Numbered from the stretch's first letter, positions 17,197 through 25,847 are shown. The stretch is DNA of 64,000 nt from Dietzia lutea (GCF_003096075.1 NZ_CP015449.1:2969001-3033000), one strand, 5' to 3'. Numbers and translations: made by a program. The notes: generated by a model not told the origin, from the sequence alone.

Positions 17197-18651
17197 ATGA
17201 ACGCCTCACATATGGGATCGCGACTGAGACGTCTGCGGGAGGAGCACGGTCTGACCCAGTCCGCCTTCGCGCAGTCGCTCGGCTTGTCGTCGTCGTACCT
17301 CAACCAACTCGAGAAGGACACCCGCCCCGTCACCTCCCGGGTCCTCGTCAAGATCTCCGAGGTCTACGGCGTCGACTCCACGTTCTTCGCCTCCGACTCC
17401 GACACGCGCCTCATCGCGGCGGTGACGGAGGCCCTTACCGACACGCAGCTCTCCGCCGAGGTCCCCGCCGCGGAGGTCGTCGAACTCGTCCGCGCGCATC
17501 CCTCCCTCGCCCGCGCCTTCACCCTCCTGCACCAGCGCTACCGCAACTCCTCCGACCTGCTGGCCGCCCTCACCGAGACCCGCAACGCGCCCGACACCCC
17601 GGTCGACCGCGCCGTCCTGTCGATGCCGCACGAGGAGGTGCGCGACTACTTCTACCAGCGGCAGAACTACATCGACTCCCTCGACACCGCGGCCGAGGAG
17701 CTCACCACCCGCATCCGGCTCAACCGCGGCGACGTGCGCGCGGAGCTCGAGCACCGCATAGCCGAGGCCCACGGCGTGCGCATCGTCCGCCGCGTCGACC
17801 TGCCCGACGGGCTGTGGCACCGCTACCTCACCGACGAGCGTCGCCTCGAGCTGTCCGCCCACATGACCCCGGGCCAGCAGGCGTTCCGCGTGGCCTCCGA
17901 GCTGGCGTTCCTCGAGCACCGCGAGCTGCTGGAGAGCCTCGTCGACGAGGGCTCGTTCAGCTCCCCCGCCGCCGTCGCCCTGGGCCTGCGCGGCCTGGCC
18001 AGCTACTTCGCCGCCGCCGTCCTCATGCCCTACCAGCGCTTCCTCGACACCGCCGAGGACTTCCGCTACGACATCGAGCGGCTCATGGCCTTCCACGCCA
18101 CCGGCTACGAGACCGTCTGCCACCGGCTGTCGACCCTGCAGCGGCCGGGCGCGTCCGGGGTGCCGTTCAGCTTCGTGCGCGTCGACCGCGCCGGCAACAT
18201 GTCCAAGCGCCAGTCCGCCTCCGGGTTCCACTTCACCACCTCGGGCGGCACGTGCCCGCTGTGGAACATCTACGAGTCGTTCTCGTTCCCCGGCAAGATC
18301 ATGCGGCAGGTCGCCCAGATGCCCGACGGCCGGCTGCACCTGTGGGTCTCGCGCACCGTGACCACCCGGCCGATGCGGTTCGGGCAGCCGCGTAAGACGT
18401 TCGCGATCGGGCTGGGCTGCGAGGCCCGCCACGCCCACCGCACCGTCTACGCGCAGGGGTTGGACCTCGACGACGTCGACGCCGCCACCAAGATCGGCTC
18501 CGGCTGCCGCATGTGCGACCGCCCCGCCTGCCCGCAGCGCGCCTTCCCGCCGCTCAATCACGAGCTGCGGGTGGACGCCCACCGCTCGTCGCTCTCGCCG
18601 TACCTCCTCGGCGAACCCGCCTCCGCCGGGTCCGCGCCTGACCTACCCTGA
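17197..18651 (+). CDS. ramB: Acetate metabolism regulator RamB
   Basis: A 484-residue regulator. The N-terminal helix-turn-helix is at about residues 8-62 (LRRLREEHGLTQSAFAQSLG, SSSYLNQLEKDTRPVTSRVL). An IrrE/M78-like central domain follows (about 170-330), and a C-terminal cysteine-containing region (GSGCRMCDRPACPQRAFPP) matches the RamB/DUF2083 type. In corynebacteria and mycobacteria RamB controls icl and other acetate genes. The start at 17197 has GGGAGG about 10 bases upstream; ATG at 17212 is an alternative. Divergent neighbour icl and the box at 17139 support the role. Confidence 0.95.
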   Translation: MNASHMGSRLRRLREEHGLTQSAFAQSLGLSSSYLNQLEKDTRPVTSRVLVKISEVYGVDSTFFASDSDTRLIAAVTEALTDTQLSAEVPAAEVVELVRAHPSLARAFTLLHQRYRNSSDLLAALTETRNAPDTPVDRAVLSMPHEEVRDYFYQRQNYIDSLDTAAEELTTRIRLNRGDVRAELEHRIAEAHGVRIVRRVDLPDGLWHRYLTDERRLELSAHMTPGQQAFRVASELAFLEHRELLESLVDEGSFSSPAAVALGLRGLASYFAAAVLMPYQRFLDTAEDFRYDIERLMAFHATGYETVCHRLSTLQRPGASGVPFSFVRVDRAGNMSKRQSASGFHFTTSGGTCPLWNIYESFSFPGKIMRQVAQMPDGRLHLWVSRTVTTRPMRFGQPRKTFAIGLGCEARHAHRTVYAQGLDLDDVDAATKIGSGCRMCDRPACPQRAFPPLNHELRVDAHRSSLSPYLLGEPASAGSAPDLP

Positions 18652-18656
18652 CGGCC

Positions 18657-19244
18657 ATGAGCCAGCCGCATGACAGCAGCGCCCGCAGCGACAACGCCCC
18701 CGCCGCCGGTCCCGCGCGTATCCGGCCGGGCGGGTTCCGCGAGCTCGGCCCGTTCGGCTGGGCGGTCAACCGCATCGGCGCGCGCATCACCGGCTCGCGC
18801 GACGTCCACCTGTTCGCCACGCTCGGCCGCGCCCGCCGCCTCTTCCCCGCCTGGCTCGCCTACTCGGGGATGATGATGCCGTTCGGGATCCTCGACCGCC
18901 GCACCACCGAGCTGGTGATCCTGCGCGTGGCCCACCTGCGGGGCAGCGTGTATGAGAGGGCGCACCACGAGCGCATCGGCGCGCGGGTGGGACTGGACGA
19001 CGACGAGATCGCCCGCACTACCCGCGACCCCGCCTCCGCGGGTTGGCCGGACCGGCTGGAGGTGCTGCTCACGGCCGTCGACGAGCTGGTGCGGACGAAG
19101 GACGTGCACGACGAGACATGGTCCGCCCTCGCCGAATACTTGAACCCGGGGGAGCTGGTCGCGCTGGTGCAGCTGGTCGCGCAGTACGACGGCCTGGCCA
19201 CCTCCCTGCAGGCGCTGCGCATCCAGCCGGACCGCCCCCGCTGA
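18657..19244 (+). CDS. AhpD-like carboxymuconolactone decarboxylase family protein
   Basis: A 195-residue protein with the carboxymuconolactone decarboxylase fold (FGILDRRTTELVILRVAHL and YERAHHERIGARVGLDDDEI). AhpD-type peroxidases need a CxxC pair before the conserved His; here the segment reads GSVYERAHH with no cysteine, so a thiol peroxidase role is unlikely. It starts 5 bases after the ramB stop and is probably cotranscribed. Mycobacteria have a similar gene beside ramB (Rv0464c). The substrate is unknown. Confidence 0.85.
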   Translation: MSQPHDSSARSDNAPAAGPARIRPGGFRELGPFGWAVNRIGARITGSRDVHLFATLGRARRLFPAWLAYSGMMMPFGILDRRTTELVILRVAHLRGSVYERAHHERIGARVGLDDDEIARTTRDPASAGWPDRLEVLLTAVDELVRTKDVHDETWSALAEYLNPGELVALVQLVAQYDGLATSLQALRIQPDRPR

Positions 19245-19337
19245 CGCCGCCGGGCCCACTCCCCCTGACGCCGACTGGCCTTCCGCCTGCCCTCTCGCGC
19301 CCGACGCTCTCGCTGTTCCCGCCTCTGGCCGACTTGC

Positions 19338-19440
19338 GCTGGCCGTTCGCCCGCCGGCCTGCGGACCGTCCGACTCGCGCTGGCCGATCGCCCGCCGGCC
19401 TGCGGACCGTCCGACTCGCGCTGGCCGATCGCCCGCCGGT
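19338..19440. repeat. 41-bp tandem repeat, 2.5 copies
   Basis: Units at 19338-19378 and 19379-19419 differ at one base, followed by a partial third unit. Each unit begins GCTGGCCG and ends CGACTCGC. No open frame with coding character runs through it. Confidence 0.9.
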
Positions 19441-19477
19441 CCGCCCGCCGCCGGTCAGGAGCGGGCAGAGAGCCAGC

Positions 19478-19600
19478 GCGCCCCGGCCCACGTGCGCTGC
19501 CCCTTTGCCCCGCGCTGGCCGAATGCTCGAAAACCACCGGGGTGCGCTGGCTGAATGGTCCATTCACGCAGCACAGGGCGAAAAGGCAGCGCACCCGGAG
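19478..19600. repeat. Dispersed GCGCTGGC/GGCAGCGC repeat, copy 1
   Basis: Contains GCCAGCGC, GTGCGCTGCCCCTTTGCC, GCGCTGGC (twice) and GAAAAGGCAGCGCA. The same word order recurs in copies 2 (20718-20880) and 3 (25446-25610). The alternating CGCTGGC and GCCAGCG words can pair into several hairpins. Confidence 0.7.
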
Positions 19601-19731
19601 GCACTCGTGCTGCGGCTCTGCTCGGCAGACTCTGCTCGATCGGCCCTGCTCGGCAATCCTTACTCGGTCGGCGCCGCTTAGCCACCCCCGCTCGGCCCGC
19701 CTGATCCGGGCACCGCCCGCCCGTCCCCGCA

Positions 19732-20592
19732 TCAGGCGGCGAAGCGACGCACCCGATAGGCGGCCTCGACCTGCCCGAGGATCTCGTCCTGCTGGTGTCT
19801 GAAGAGTCTGCGGTCGACCACGATGATGATCCACCCGGCGGCCTGGAGTCGGTTCCTCCGCTGGCGGTCCTTCGACTGCTGGACGGGATCGTCGTGGTGC
19901 GGCCCGTCGTACTCGACCGCGATCTTGTGCACGGGGTCCGCGAGGTCCAGCCGGTAGCCCAGCTCCGGGACGTCTACCTGCGGAACGAAGTCGGTGAAAC
20001 CGGCCGCCTTGAGGAACAAACGGGTCTCCGTCTCCCTCGGCGACTCGGACCGGGGATCGGCATCGTCGATCACCCGCCGCACGCGCGATACTCCCCAGGT
20101 ACCCGCCATGTACGCCACGGTCTCCTGCATCGCCGCGCGACTGACGCCCCTCTGGTAGAACTTCTCCATCGCGAGGACTCCGTCGACGTGCGGGCTGAAC
20201 CGCGCGATGTCGAACGCTGTCCAGCGCAGCGCGGTGACCGGCACACCTCGGATGGTGGTGATCGCACGCTCGGGCACGACATACCGCCTCATCCGCAGGC
20301 CACGGCGCGCCCGGCCATGCGGGCCGACGCACAGTTCCGGGACCGCGTCATCGGGCGGCTCGATGCCGTGCAGGACGGCAGCTGACCAACCGGTCAGAAC
20401 CGCTCGCGGGTACAGCCGGGTGTACGCGACCGACAGCGTCTCGAAATCGCGAACCGCGCTGGACGCGAGCCACAGTTCGTCTGCGATCTTGACGTACTCG
20501 CGCTCGCGCCTACGCCGCGGAATGGTCGCGATCTCGTGGCACAGCCGCGCGGATGCCAGTGCCGGGTGGATGTCGTGGTCGGGGCCGTTCAT
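19732..20592 (-). CDS. DUF559-type endonuclease-like protein with AbiEi-like N-terminus
   Basis: A 286-residue protein. The C-terminal about 100 residues carry a DUF559/Vsr-like nuclease pattern: ESPRETETRLFLKAAGF, then RLDLADP, IAVEYDGPHHDD and a basic QSKDRQRRNRLQAAGW segment. The N-terminal part resembles AbiEi-type winged-helix/transcription factor domains (AVLTGWSAAVLHGIE). Such proteins are common, multi-copy and poorly understood in actinobacteria. Repeat copies 1 and 2 lie on each side in the same orientation. I chose ATG 20592; ATG 20601 adds three residues. Substrate and role are unknown. Confidence 0.8.
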   Translation of the reverse strand: MNGPDHDIHPALASARLCHEIATIPRRRREREYVKIADELWLASSAVRDFETLSVAYTRLYPRAVLTGWSAAVLHGIEPPDDAVPELCVGPHGRARRGLRMRRYVVPERAITTIRGVPVTALRWTAFDIARFSPHVDGVLAMEKFYQRGVSRAAMQETVAYMAGTWGVSRVRRVIDDADPRSESPRETETRLFLKAAGFTDFVPQVDVPELGYRLDLADPVHKIAVEYDGPHHDDPVQQSKDRQRRNRLQAAGWIIIVVDRRLFRHQQDEILGQVEAAYRVRRFAA

Positions 20593-20928
20593 GGCCCGCA
20601 TCCTGCCCGGCCGCCCGCGGGGTGGTGTGCGGGAATCCGCGTCGGAGGCGGCTGCCTGTGGAGAAGGAACGCCTGTGGATGACGAACGATCCCGGGACCG
20701 GCCGGGTCGGCTAGCGCGCAGACGCGCAGCGCGAGTCCGCCCGGATGCGCTGCCCCTCTGCCATGTGCTGGCTAATTGGTCCCGTCAGCCAGCGCACCCC
20801 GGCCCGAAGCGGGCATTCAGCCAGCGTAAGCCGAAGAGGCAGCGCGAGTCCGAGCAGGTGCGCTGCGTCCATGCACGCGACCCGCCGGGCCTGAACGGGC
20901 CGGCCCGGTGGGACCCGCTCAGACCTGC
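20593..20928. other. Intergenic region with dispersed repeat copy 2
   Basis: About 335 bases between two minus-strand genes. It holds the promoter of the DUF559 gene at its left end and dispersed repeat copy 2 (20718-20880). No gene was recognised. Confidence 0.6.
20718..20880. repeat. Dispersed GCGCTGGC/GGCAGCGC repeat, copy 2
   Basis: Contains GCGCTGCCCCTCTGCC, GTGCTGGCTAA, GCCAGCGCACCCCGGCCC and GCCAGCGTAAGCCGAAGAGG followed by CAGCGCGAG. The AGCCGAAGAGGCAGCGC segment is identical to copy 3. Same orientation as copies 1 and 3. Confidence 0.75.
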
Positions 20929-23421
20929 TCAGACCTGTTCGGGGCAGGACAGGCAGACGCGGGCGCGGTCGTCGAGGCCGACCGTCACCGTCTGCCCCGC
21001 CGGCACGTGCACGTCGCGGCCCTGCACCGTGCACTCGAAGCCGGCGCCGTTGAGGTTGGCGATCGTGATGTCGTGGTGGTCGCAGCGGACCCGCACGTGC
21101 GTGCCCCGCACCGTCATCCGGAACGTCAGCGACCCCCACTGCGCGGGCACCCGCGGGTCGAACGAGATCTCACCCCGGTAGTCGCGCATCCCGCCGAAGC
21201 CGCTGACCAGCGCCGACCAGACCCCGCCGGTGGAGGCGACGTGGATGCCGTCGGAGGCGTTGCCGTGCACGTCGGCCAGGTCCACCACGAGTGCCTTCTG
21301 GAAGTGCTCGAACGCCTCGTCGCAGTAGCCGATCTCGGCGGCGATGATCGCCTGCACCACGGCCGACAGGGTGGAGTCGCCGGTGGTCAACGGGTCGTAG
21401 TACTCGAAGTTCGCCCGCTTCTGCTCCTCGCTGAACTCGTCACCGCGCAGGAACATGGCCAGCACGACGTCGGCCTGCTTGAGCACCTGATGCCGGTAGA
21501 TGACCAGCGGATGGAAGTGCAGCAGGAGCGGCCGGCGGGGTTCCTCGAGGTCCTGGTCCCAGACCTCCTTGGCGAGGAAGTCCTGGTCCTGCGGGTGGAC
21601 GCCCAGTTCATCGTCGAACGCGATCACCATGTTCTCGGCGGCGCGCCTCCACTCGGCGATCTCCTCGTCGCGGAGCTTCAGCCGCCGGCAGATCGCCTCC
21701 CACTGGCCGTTGCCCAGATCGGCGATCCGCTTGCAGGCGATCGCCGCCGCGACGAGGTTGAAGCGCGCCATCACGTTGGTGAACAGGTTGTTGTCCACGA
21801 CGGTCGTGTACTCGTCGGGCCCGGTCACCCCGTGGATGTGGAACATGCCGTCGCCGTCGAAGAACCCGAGGGAGACCCACATCCGCGCGGTCTCGACGAG
21901 CATGTCCACGCCCTCACGGATCATGAACTCGCGGTCCTCGGTGGCCCACAGGTACTTGATCAGGGCGTGCGCGATGTCGGCGTTGATGTGGTACTGGGCG
22001 GTGCCGGCCTCGTAGTAGGCGGATGCCTCTTCGCCGTTGATCGTGCGCCACGGGTAGAGGGCGCCCTTCACGGACAGGAATTTCGCCCGCTCCCGCGCCT
22101 TGTCGAGCATGTTGTACCGGAAGCGCAGGGCGTTCCGGGCGAACCGCGGCATCGTGTACGTCAGGAACGGCAGGACGTAGGTCTCGGTGTCCCAGAAATA
22201 GTGCCCGGAGTATCCGCTGCCGGTGACGCCCTTGGCGGCGATGCCGTTGTACTCCGCGCGGGCGGAGGCCTGGGCCAGCTGGAAGAGGTTGAACCGGATG
22301 GCCTGCTGCGTCTCCGCGGGGCCGTCCACCTCGACGTCGGCCCGCTCCCAGAAGTGGTCGTACCAGTCCCGCTGGGTGCGGTGCAGGTCCTCCACGCCGC
22401 GTTCGCGGGCCCGGCTGAGGGTGCGCGAGCACCGGTCGGCGAGTTCTACGGCGGGGACGACCTCGGACGTGTGGTACGCGGCGAACTTGGTCAGCTTGAG
22501 CACGCGCCCCGGGGTGACGTGCGCGTGGTAGACGACCTTCGACGAGTCGTCATCGATCTCGTGGCTCAGGGCCACGTCGTCCTCGGTCTCGAGGATGTGG
22601 TCGACGGCCACGGCGATGGTCATGCCGGAGTTGGCGCAGCGGTAGCCGTGCACCTGGTAGCCGCGCTGGCCCTCGCAGAGCTGCGATTCGAGGACGCGGT
22701 GGTCGAGTCCCTCGGCGCGGCGGGGATCGAAGCCCCGCTCGGGGACGTCGTCGGCGGAGCCGTACTCGTCCTCGCCGTCCTGCCGGTTGAGGACCTGGGA
22801 GGAGATGACGACCGGGGCGGGTTCCTCGGGGAGCTCGATCTCGTAGGTCATCACGGCGAGGTGCTTCTCCACCATCGACACCATGCGGGTGGTGCGGATG
22901 ACGACCTTCTTTCCGGCCGGCGTGTGCCAGACGAGCTCGCGGCGCAGGATCCCGTCGCGGAAGTCGATGCTGCGCTCGTAGTGCTCGAGGTCGGCGACGC
23001 CGAGCCGCAGGGGCTCGTCGTCGACGTAGAGGCGGATCGTCTTGGTGTCGGGGGCCTGGATCATGGTCTGGCCCTCGCGCGCGAGGCCGTACGCGTCCTC
23101 GGCGTGCTGGATGTGCCACGTCTCGTGGAAGCCGTTGACGAAGGTGCCGTGTTGGGAGGAGTCGCGGCCCTCGTCGGGGTTGCCGCGCATGCCGAGGTAC
23201 CCGTTGGCGACGGCGAACTGCGTCTCGGCCACGCCGCGCGGGGACGCTTTGGGGCTGGTCTCGACCCAGCGCCACGGGTCGGCGGGGTGGGTGGAGCGGT
23301 TGATCTCCGGCACCTCGAGGTGGCTGCGGAGGTTGACGCCGTAGGTGGTGCGGATGTTGCCGGGCACCGACTGGCCGACGGTGTCGTGCACCGGGCCACG
23401 GGAGATGGGGATACGGGTCAC
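20929..23421 (-). CDS. Glycoside hydrolase family 65 disaccharide phosphorylase
   Basis: An 830-residue GH65 protein. The N-terminal beta-sandwich (about 30-300) is followed by the (alpha/alpha)6 barrel with the general acid Glu in GVTGPDEYTTVVDNN, the barrel motif YFWDTETYVLPFL and phosphate-site residues near TTGDSTLSA. Members phosphorolyse trehalose, maltose, kojibiose or related disaccharides to beta-glucose 1-phosphate and glucose. The start overlaps the stop of a beta-phosphoglucomutase gene (ATGA), which would pass the product to glucose 6-phosphate. A similar pair exists in M. tuberculosis (Rv3400-Rv3401). The exact disaccharide cannot be read from sequence. Confidence 0.93.
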   Translation of the reverse strand: MTRIPISRGPVHDTVGQSVPGNIRTTYGVNLRSHLEVPEINRSTHPADPWRWVETSPKASPRGVAETQFAVANGYLGMRGNPDEGRDSSQHGTFVNGFHETWHIQHAEDAYGLAREGQTMIQAPDTKTIRLYVDDEPLRLGVADLEHYERSIDFRDGILRRELVWHTPAGKKVVIRTTRMVSMVEKHLAVMTYEIELPEEPAPVVISSQVLNRQDGEDEYGSADDVPERGFDPRRAEGLDHRVLESQLCEGQRGYQVHGYRCANSGMTIAVAVDHILETEDDVALSHEIDDDSSKVVYHAHVTPGRVLKLTKFAAYHTSEVVPAVELADRCSRTLSRARERGVEDLHRTQRDWYDHFWERADVEVDGPAETQQAIRFNLFQLAQASARAEYNGIAAKGVTGSGYSGHYFWDTETYVLPFLTYTMPRFARNALRFRYNMLDKARERAKFLSVKGALYPWRTINGEEASAYYEAGTAQYHINADIAHALIKYLWATEDREFMIREGVDMLVETARMWVSLGFFDGDGMFHIHGVTGPDEYTTVVDNNLFTNVMARFNLVAAAIACKRIADLGNGQWEAICRRLKLRDEEIAEWRRAAENMVIAFDDELGVHPQDQDFLAKEVWDQDLEEPRRPLLLHFHPLVIYRHQVLKQADVVLAMFLRGDEFSEEQKRANFEYYDPLTTGDSTLSAVVQAIIAAEIGYCDEAFEHFQKALVVDLADVHGNASDGIHVASTGGVWSALVSGFGGMRDYRGEISFDPRVPAQWGSLTFRMTVRGTHVRVRCDHHDITIANLNGAGFECTVQGRDVHVPAGQTVTVGLDDRARVCLSCPEQV

Positions 23422-24152
23422 CGTCGTGCCTCCGTGAATCCGGGGATGAGCTCGGAGAGGTCGACGACGACGAGGTCGGCCCCCTCCGCGAGCAGGGCCT
23501 CGCGCCCGGCCCCGCGGTCCACGCCGACCACTCGCGCGAACCCGCCGGCAGCGCCGGCCTGCACACCCGAGACGGCGTCCTCGATCACGACGCAGCGATC
23601 CGCGGGGACGCCGAGCAGTTCGGCGCCCCGCAGGTACGTGTCGGGCTTCGGCTTGCCGGGGATGCCCTCGGCGGCGGCGACCACGCCGTCGACGATCACG
23701 TCGAACCGGTCGCGCAGCCCGGCGGCGGTGAGCACGGCCTCCGCGTTCTTCGAGCTCGAGACGACGCAGGAGGCGATGCCGGCGGCGTCGAGCGCGTCGA
23801 GGTAGGCGACCGAGCCGGGGTAGGCCTCGATCCCCTCGTCGAGTAGCTCACGGAAGATCACGTTCTTGCGTGTACCGAGCCCGTGCACGGTGTCCGCGTC
23901 CGGGCCGGCCTCGTCGTCGTCACTCCCCTCGGGCAGGGTGAGGCCCCGCGCGGCGAGCATCGACGCGATGCCCTCGAGGCGCGGCTTGCCGTCGATGAAG
24001 CGGAAGTAGTCGGAGTCGGAGTACGGGTCGATCGCGCGGGCGTCGAAGTACGCGCTGAACATCCGGTTCCACGCCTCCATGTGCTTCTCCGCCGTCGGGG
24101 TGATGACCCCGTCGAGGTCGAAGAGCACGGCGTCCACACCGTCATGGTCCAT
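23418..24152 (-). CDS. Beta-phosphoglucomutase family HAD phosphatase/mutase
   Basis: A 244-residue HAD protein. Motif I is FDLDGVITPT (nucleophile Asp and acid/base Asp), motif II is CVVSSSKNA, the motif III lysine is in GKPKPDTYL and motif IV is VVIEDAVSGVQAG. These fit a beta-phosphoglucomutase. A family-typical cap domain contains RFIDGKPRLEGIASML. It is the first gene of a two-gene unit with the GH65 phosphorylase and likely converts beta-glucose 1-phosphate to glucose 6-phosphate. The promoter should lie in 24153-24415, which is shared with the divergent lipoprotein gene. Confidence 0.92.
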   Translation of the reverse strand: MDHDGVDAVLFDLDGVITPTAEKHMEAWNRMFSAYFDARAIDPYSDSDYFRFIDGKPRLEGIASMLAARGLTLPEGSDDDEAGPDADTVHGLGTRKNVIFRELLDEGIEAYPGSVAYLDALDAAGIASCVVSSSKNAEAVLTAAGLRDRFDVIVDGVVAAAEGIPGKPKPDTYLRGAELLGVPADRCVVIEDAVSGVQAGAAGGFARVVGVDRGAGREALLAEGADLVVVDLSELIPGFTEARR

Positions 24153-24415
24153 ATCGTTGTCCTATATCAGGGGTCGTCGGCGCCGAGAGGCTCCGCGCGT
24201 GCGGCACCAAGGGTAGTCACACCGGGTCATTTCCACCGCTTCCACCTCCGCGAGTGGTGCCCCCGACTTCGGGCCCCCGCGGTCGCTTTTGATGTTTCCG
24301 GCGTTCCACGGACGTGCCCGCGGGTTTTTCGGCTTCGCGCCGCACGCGGGGCACAATGCACAGATAGCGGTACGACGGTGGCACTATGTGGTGTAACCGA
24401 AGACAAAGGAGAGAG

Positions 24416-25207
24416 ATGCGCCTCCGCACCCGCACCCCCCGCCGCGTCGCGACCGCCGGCCTCGCGCTGGTCACCGCGGCAGCTCTCACGGCCTGTTCGT
24501 CGGACGACTCCGGCACCGAGACCGAGCAGTCGGGCGACACGTCGACCTCGGCGCCGGCCTCGCCGACCGTCGACGACTCGGCCCCGCAGGCGCCCGTCGA
24601 GGAGCTCGTGCTGGCCGAGGGCGAGGCCCCGGGGGGTGGCATCGTCCAGGTGCTCGACCGGCCGATGCTCCAGGAGGCCGTCGACAAGCTCGTCGCCGAC
24701 CAGCAGCGCCAACTCATGGAGGACCCGGCCTGCGACAGGGTCTCGCGCCTCGAGACCGTCTCCAATCACGCCACCACGGACGGAGTGACCGCGGCGGTGC
24801 GCTACAAGCAGTCCGAGACGGACGAGACCGAGCACCGGTTCGGCATCGGCATGGTGAGCGGCCGGCTCGACGACTTCATGGACCGCTCTCTCTACGAGGC
24901 GTGCGACACCTCCCCCAGCACCTCCAACCCCGACGTCGAGCTCAACATGTCGGTGCAGGACGCGCCGGAGATCGCGGGCGCCGAGGGCTTCCGCGTCACC
25001 AGCGACTTCATCACCACGCAGCCGGACGGCAGCAAGACGCTGAGCCGGGCCATCGCGATCCACGGTTACGCCCGCGACACCACGGTGAGCGTGGAGTACG
25101 CGGCCCGCGGTGACGATCCCGCGGCCGACCCGGTCCTGCCGACCGCCGCCGGCGCTCTCGACGCGATCTACACGACGCAGATGGAGAAGCTCGTCAACGC
25201 CGAGTGA
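24416..25207 (+). CDS. Lipoprotein, unknown function
   Basis: A 263-residue protein with a signal peptide and a lipobox (ALTAC) at about residue 24, followed by an acidic Ser/Thr linker of about 50 residues. The mature domain (about 80-260) has two cysteines (DPACDRVS and YEACDTSP), likely a disulphide. I do not recognise the family. The ATG at 24416 follows AAAGGAGAG. It is anchored outside the cytoplasmic membrane. It is divergent from the beta-phosphoglucomutase gene and followed by a strong inverted repeat at 25296-25354. Confidence 0.82.
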   Translation: MRLRTRTPRRVATAGLALVTAAALTACSSDDSGTETEQSGDTSTSAPASPTVDDSAPQAPVEELVLAEGEAPGGGIVQVLDRPMLQEAVDKLVADQQRQLMEDPACDRVSRLETVSNHATTDGVTAAVRYKQSETDETEHRFGIGMVSGRLDDFMDRSLYEACDTSPSTSNPDVELNMSVQDAPEIAGAEGFRVTSDFITTQPDGSKTLSRAIAIHGYARDTTVSVEYAARGDDPAADPVLPTAAGALDAIYTTQMEKLVNAE

Positions 25208-25295
25208 CCCCGCGGCCGACAGGTCCGCCCGACCGCGTCGCCAGCACCGCCGCCGCGCCACCGGTGGGACGGCCCTGCCGCCAGGCCCCGCCGCC

Positions 25296-25354
25296 AACGA
25301 GAAGAGCGTTCCGCACCCCCATCCAGCGGGGAGACGCGGGACGCTCTTCTCGTT
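25296..25354. repeat. GAGAAGAGCG inverted repeat, copy 1
   Basis: Arms of 19 bases, AACGAGAAGAGCGTTCCGC and GCGGGACGCTCTTCTCGTT, pair with one mismatch. It may act as a terminator for the lipoprotein gene 88 bases upstream. The same arms recur at 50685-50741. Confidence 0.8.
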
Positions 25355-25445
25355 GACCAGGACACACGGGCCATTCGACGTCCCGTGGGATCTGCCGGAC
25401 CGAGGAGCCACCGGCGCGGGGCAGCCACCGGTCCGGGGCCAGCCG

Positions 25446-25610
25446 CTCGCGGCACTCCGCCAGCGCGAGTGCCCCGAGTCACGCTGGCCCTTTGACCTGC
25501 GCTGCCCTCGTGTACGGATTCACTATGCCTGCGCTGGCGGTCGGGACCTTTCCGCCAGCGTGAGCCGAAGAGGCAGCGCATCCTCGGCCGGGTGTGCTGG
25601 CAGATCGCCC
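25446..25610. repeat. Dispersed GCGCTGGC/GGCAGCGC repeat, copy 3
   Basis: Contains CGCCAGCGCGAG, ACGCTGGCCCTTTGAC, CTGCGCTGCCC, CTGCGCTGGCGG, and GCCAGCGTGAGCCGAAGAGG followed by CAGCGCA. The last element differs from copy 2 at few positions. Confidence 0.75.
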
Positions 25611-25738
25611 GCGGACTCCGACCGCACCCGGGAGGATCTTCGCCGGAAGGCACTCCGCCCCGCCGCCCGGCCGGACGGACCGGCGAGCAGCGGGGCGGAG
25701 CGACGGGGCTTCGCCAGGGCTGGGCGCCTCGCGAGGCG

Positions 25739-25822
25739 GAAGCGGCGCTCAGCGCGCGCTTCGCTGAGCGGACGCGGCGCTCAGCGCGCCCTTCGCTCAG
25801 CGGACGCGGCGCTCAGCGGGCG
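25739..25822. repeat. 32-bp tandem repeat, 2.6 copies
   Basis: Units at 25739-25770 and 25771-25802 plus a partial third. The consensus begins GACGCGGCGCTCAGCGCG and ends CTTCGCTCAGCG. Each unit contains GCTCAGCG/CGCTGAGC-like words able to form hairpins. It lies just beyond the lpd stop. Confidence 0.88.
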
Positions 25823-25847
25823 CCCGGTGCGACCCGGCGGGCGGCCG

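Larger units (their letters stand above)
19245..19731. other. Repeat-rich intergenic region
   Basis: Nearly 490 bases without a credible gene between the convergent AhpD-like and DUF559 genes. It contains a 41-bp tandem repeat (19338-19440) and a copy of the dispersed GCGCTGGC/GGCAGCGC repeat (19478-19600), recorded separately. Confidence 0.7.
25208..25847. other. Repeat-rich intergenic region between lipoprotein and lpd
   Basis: 640 bases between convergent genes with no credible coding sequence. It holds a long inverted repeat (25296-25354), dispersed repeat copy 3 (25446-25610) and a 32-bp tandem repeat (25739-25822). Confidence 0.75.

Noticed and set aside
25739-25822. CRISPR-like array
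   Set aside because: Units are contiguous tandem copies with no spacers and no cas genes nearby.
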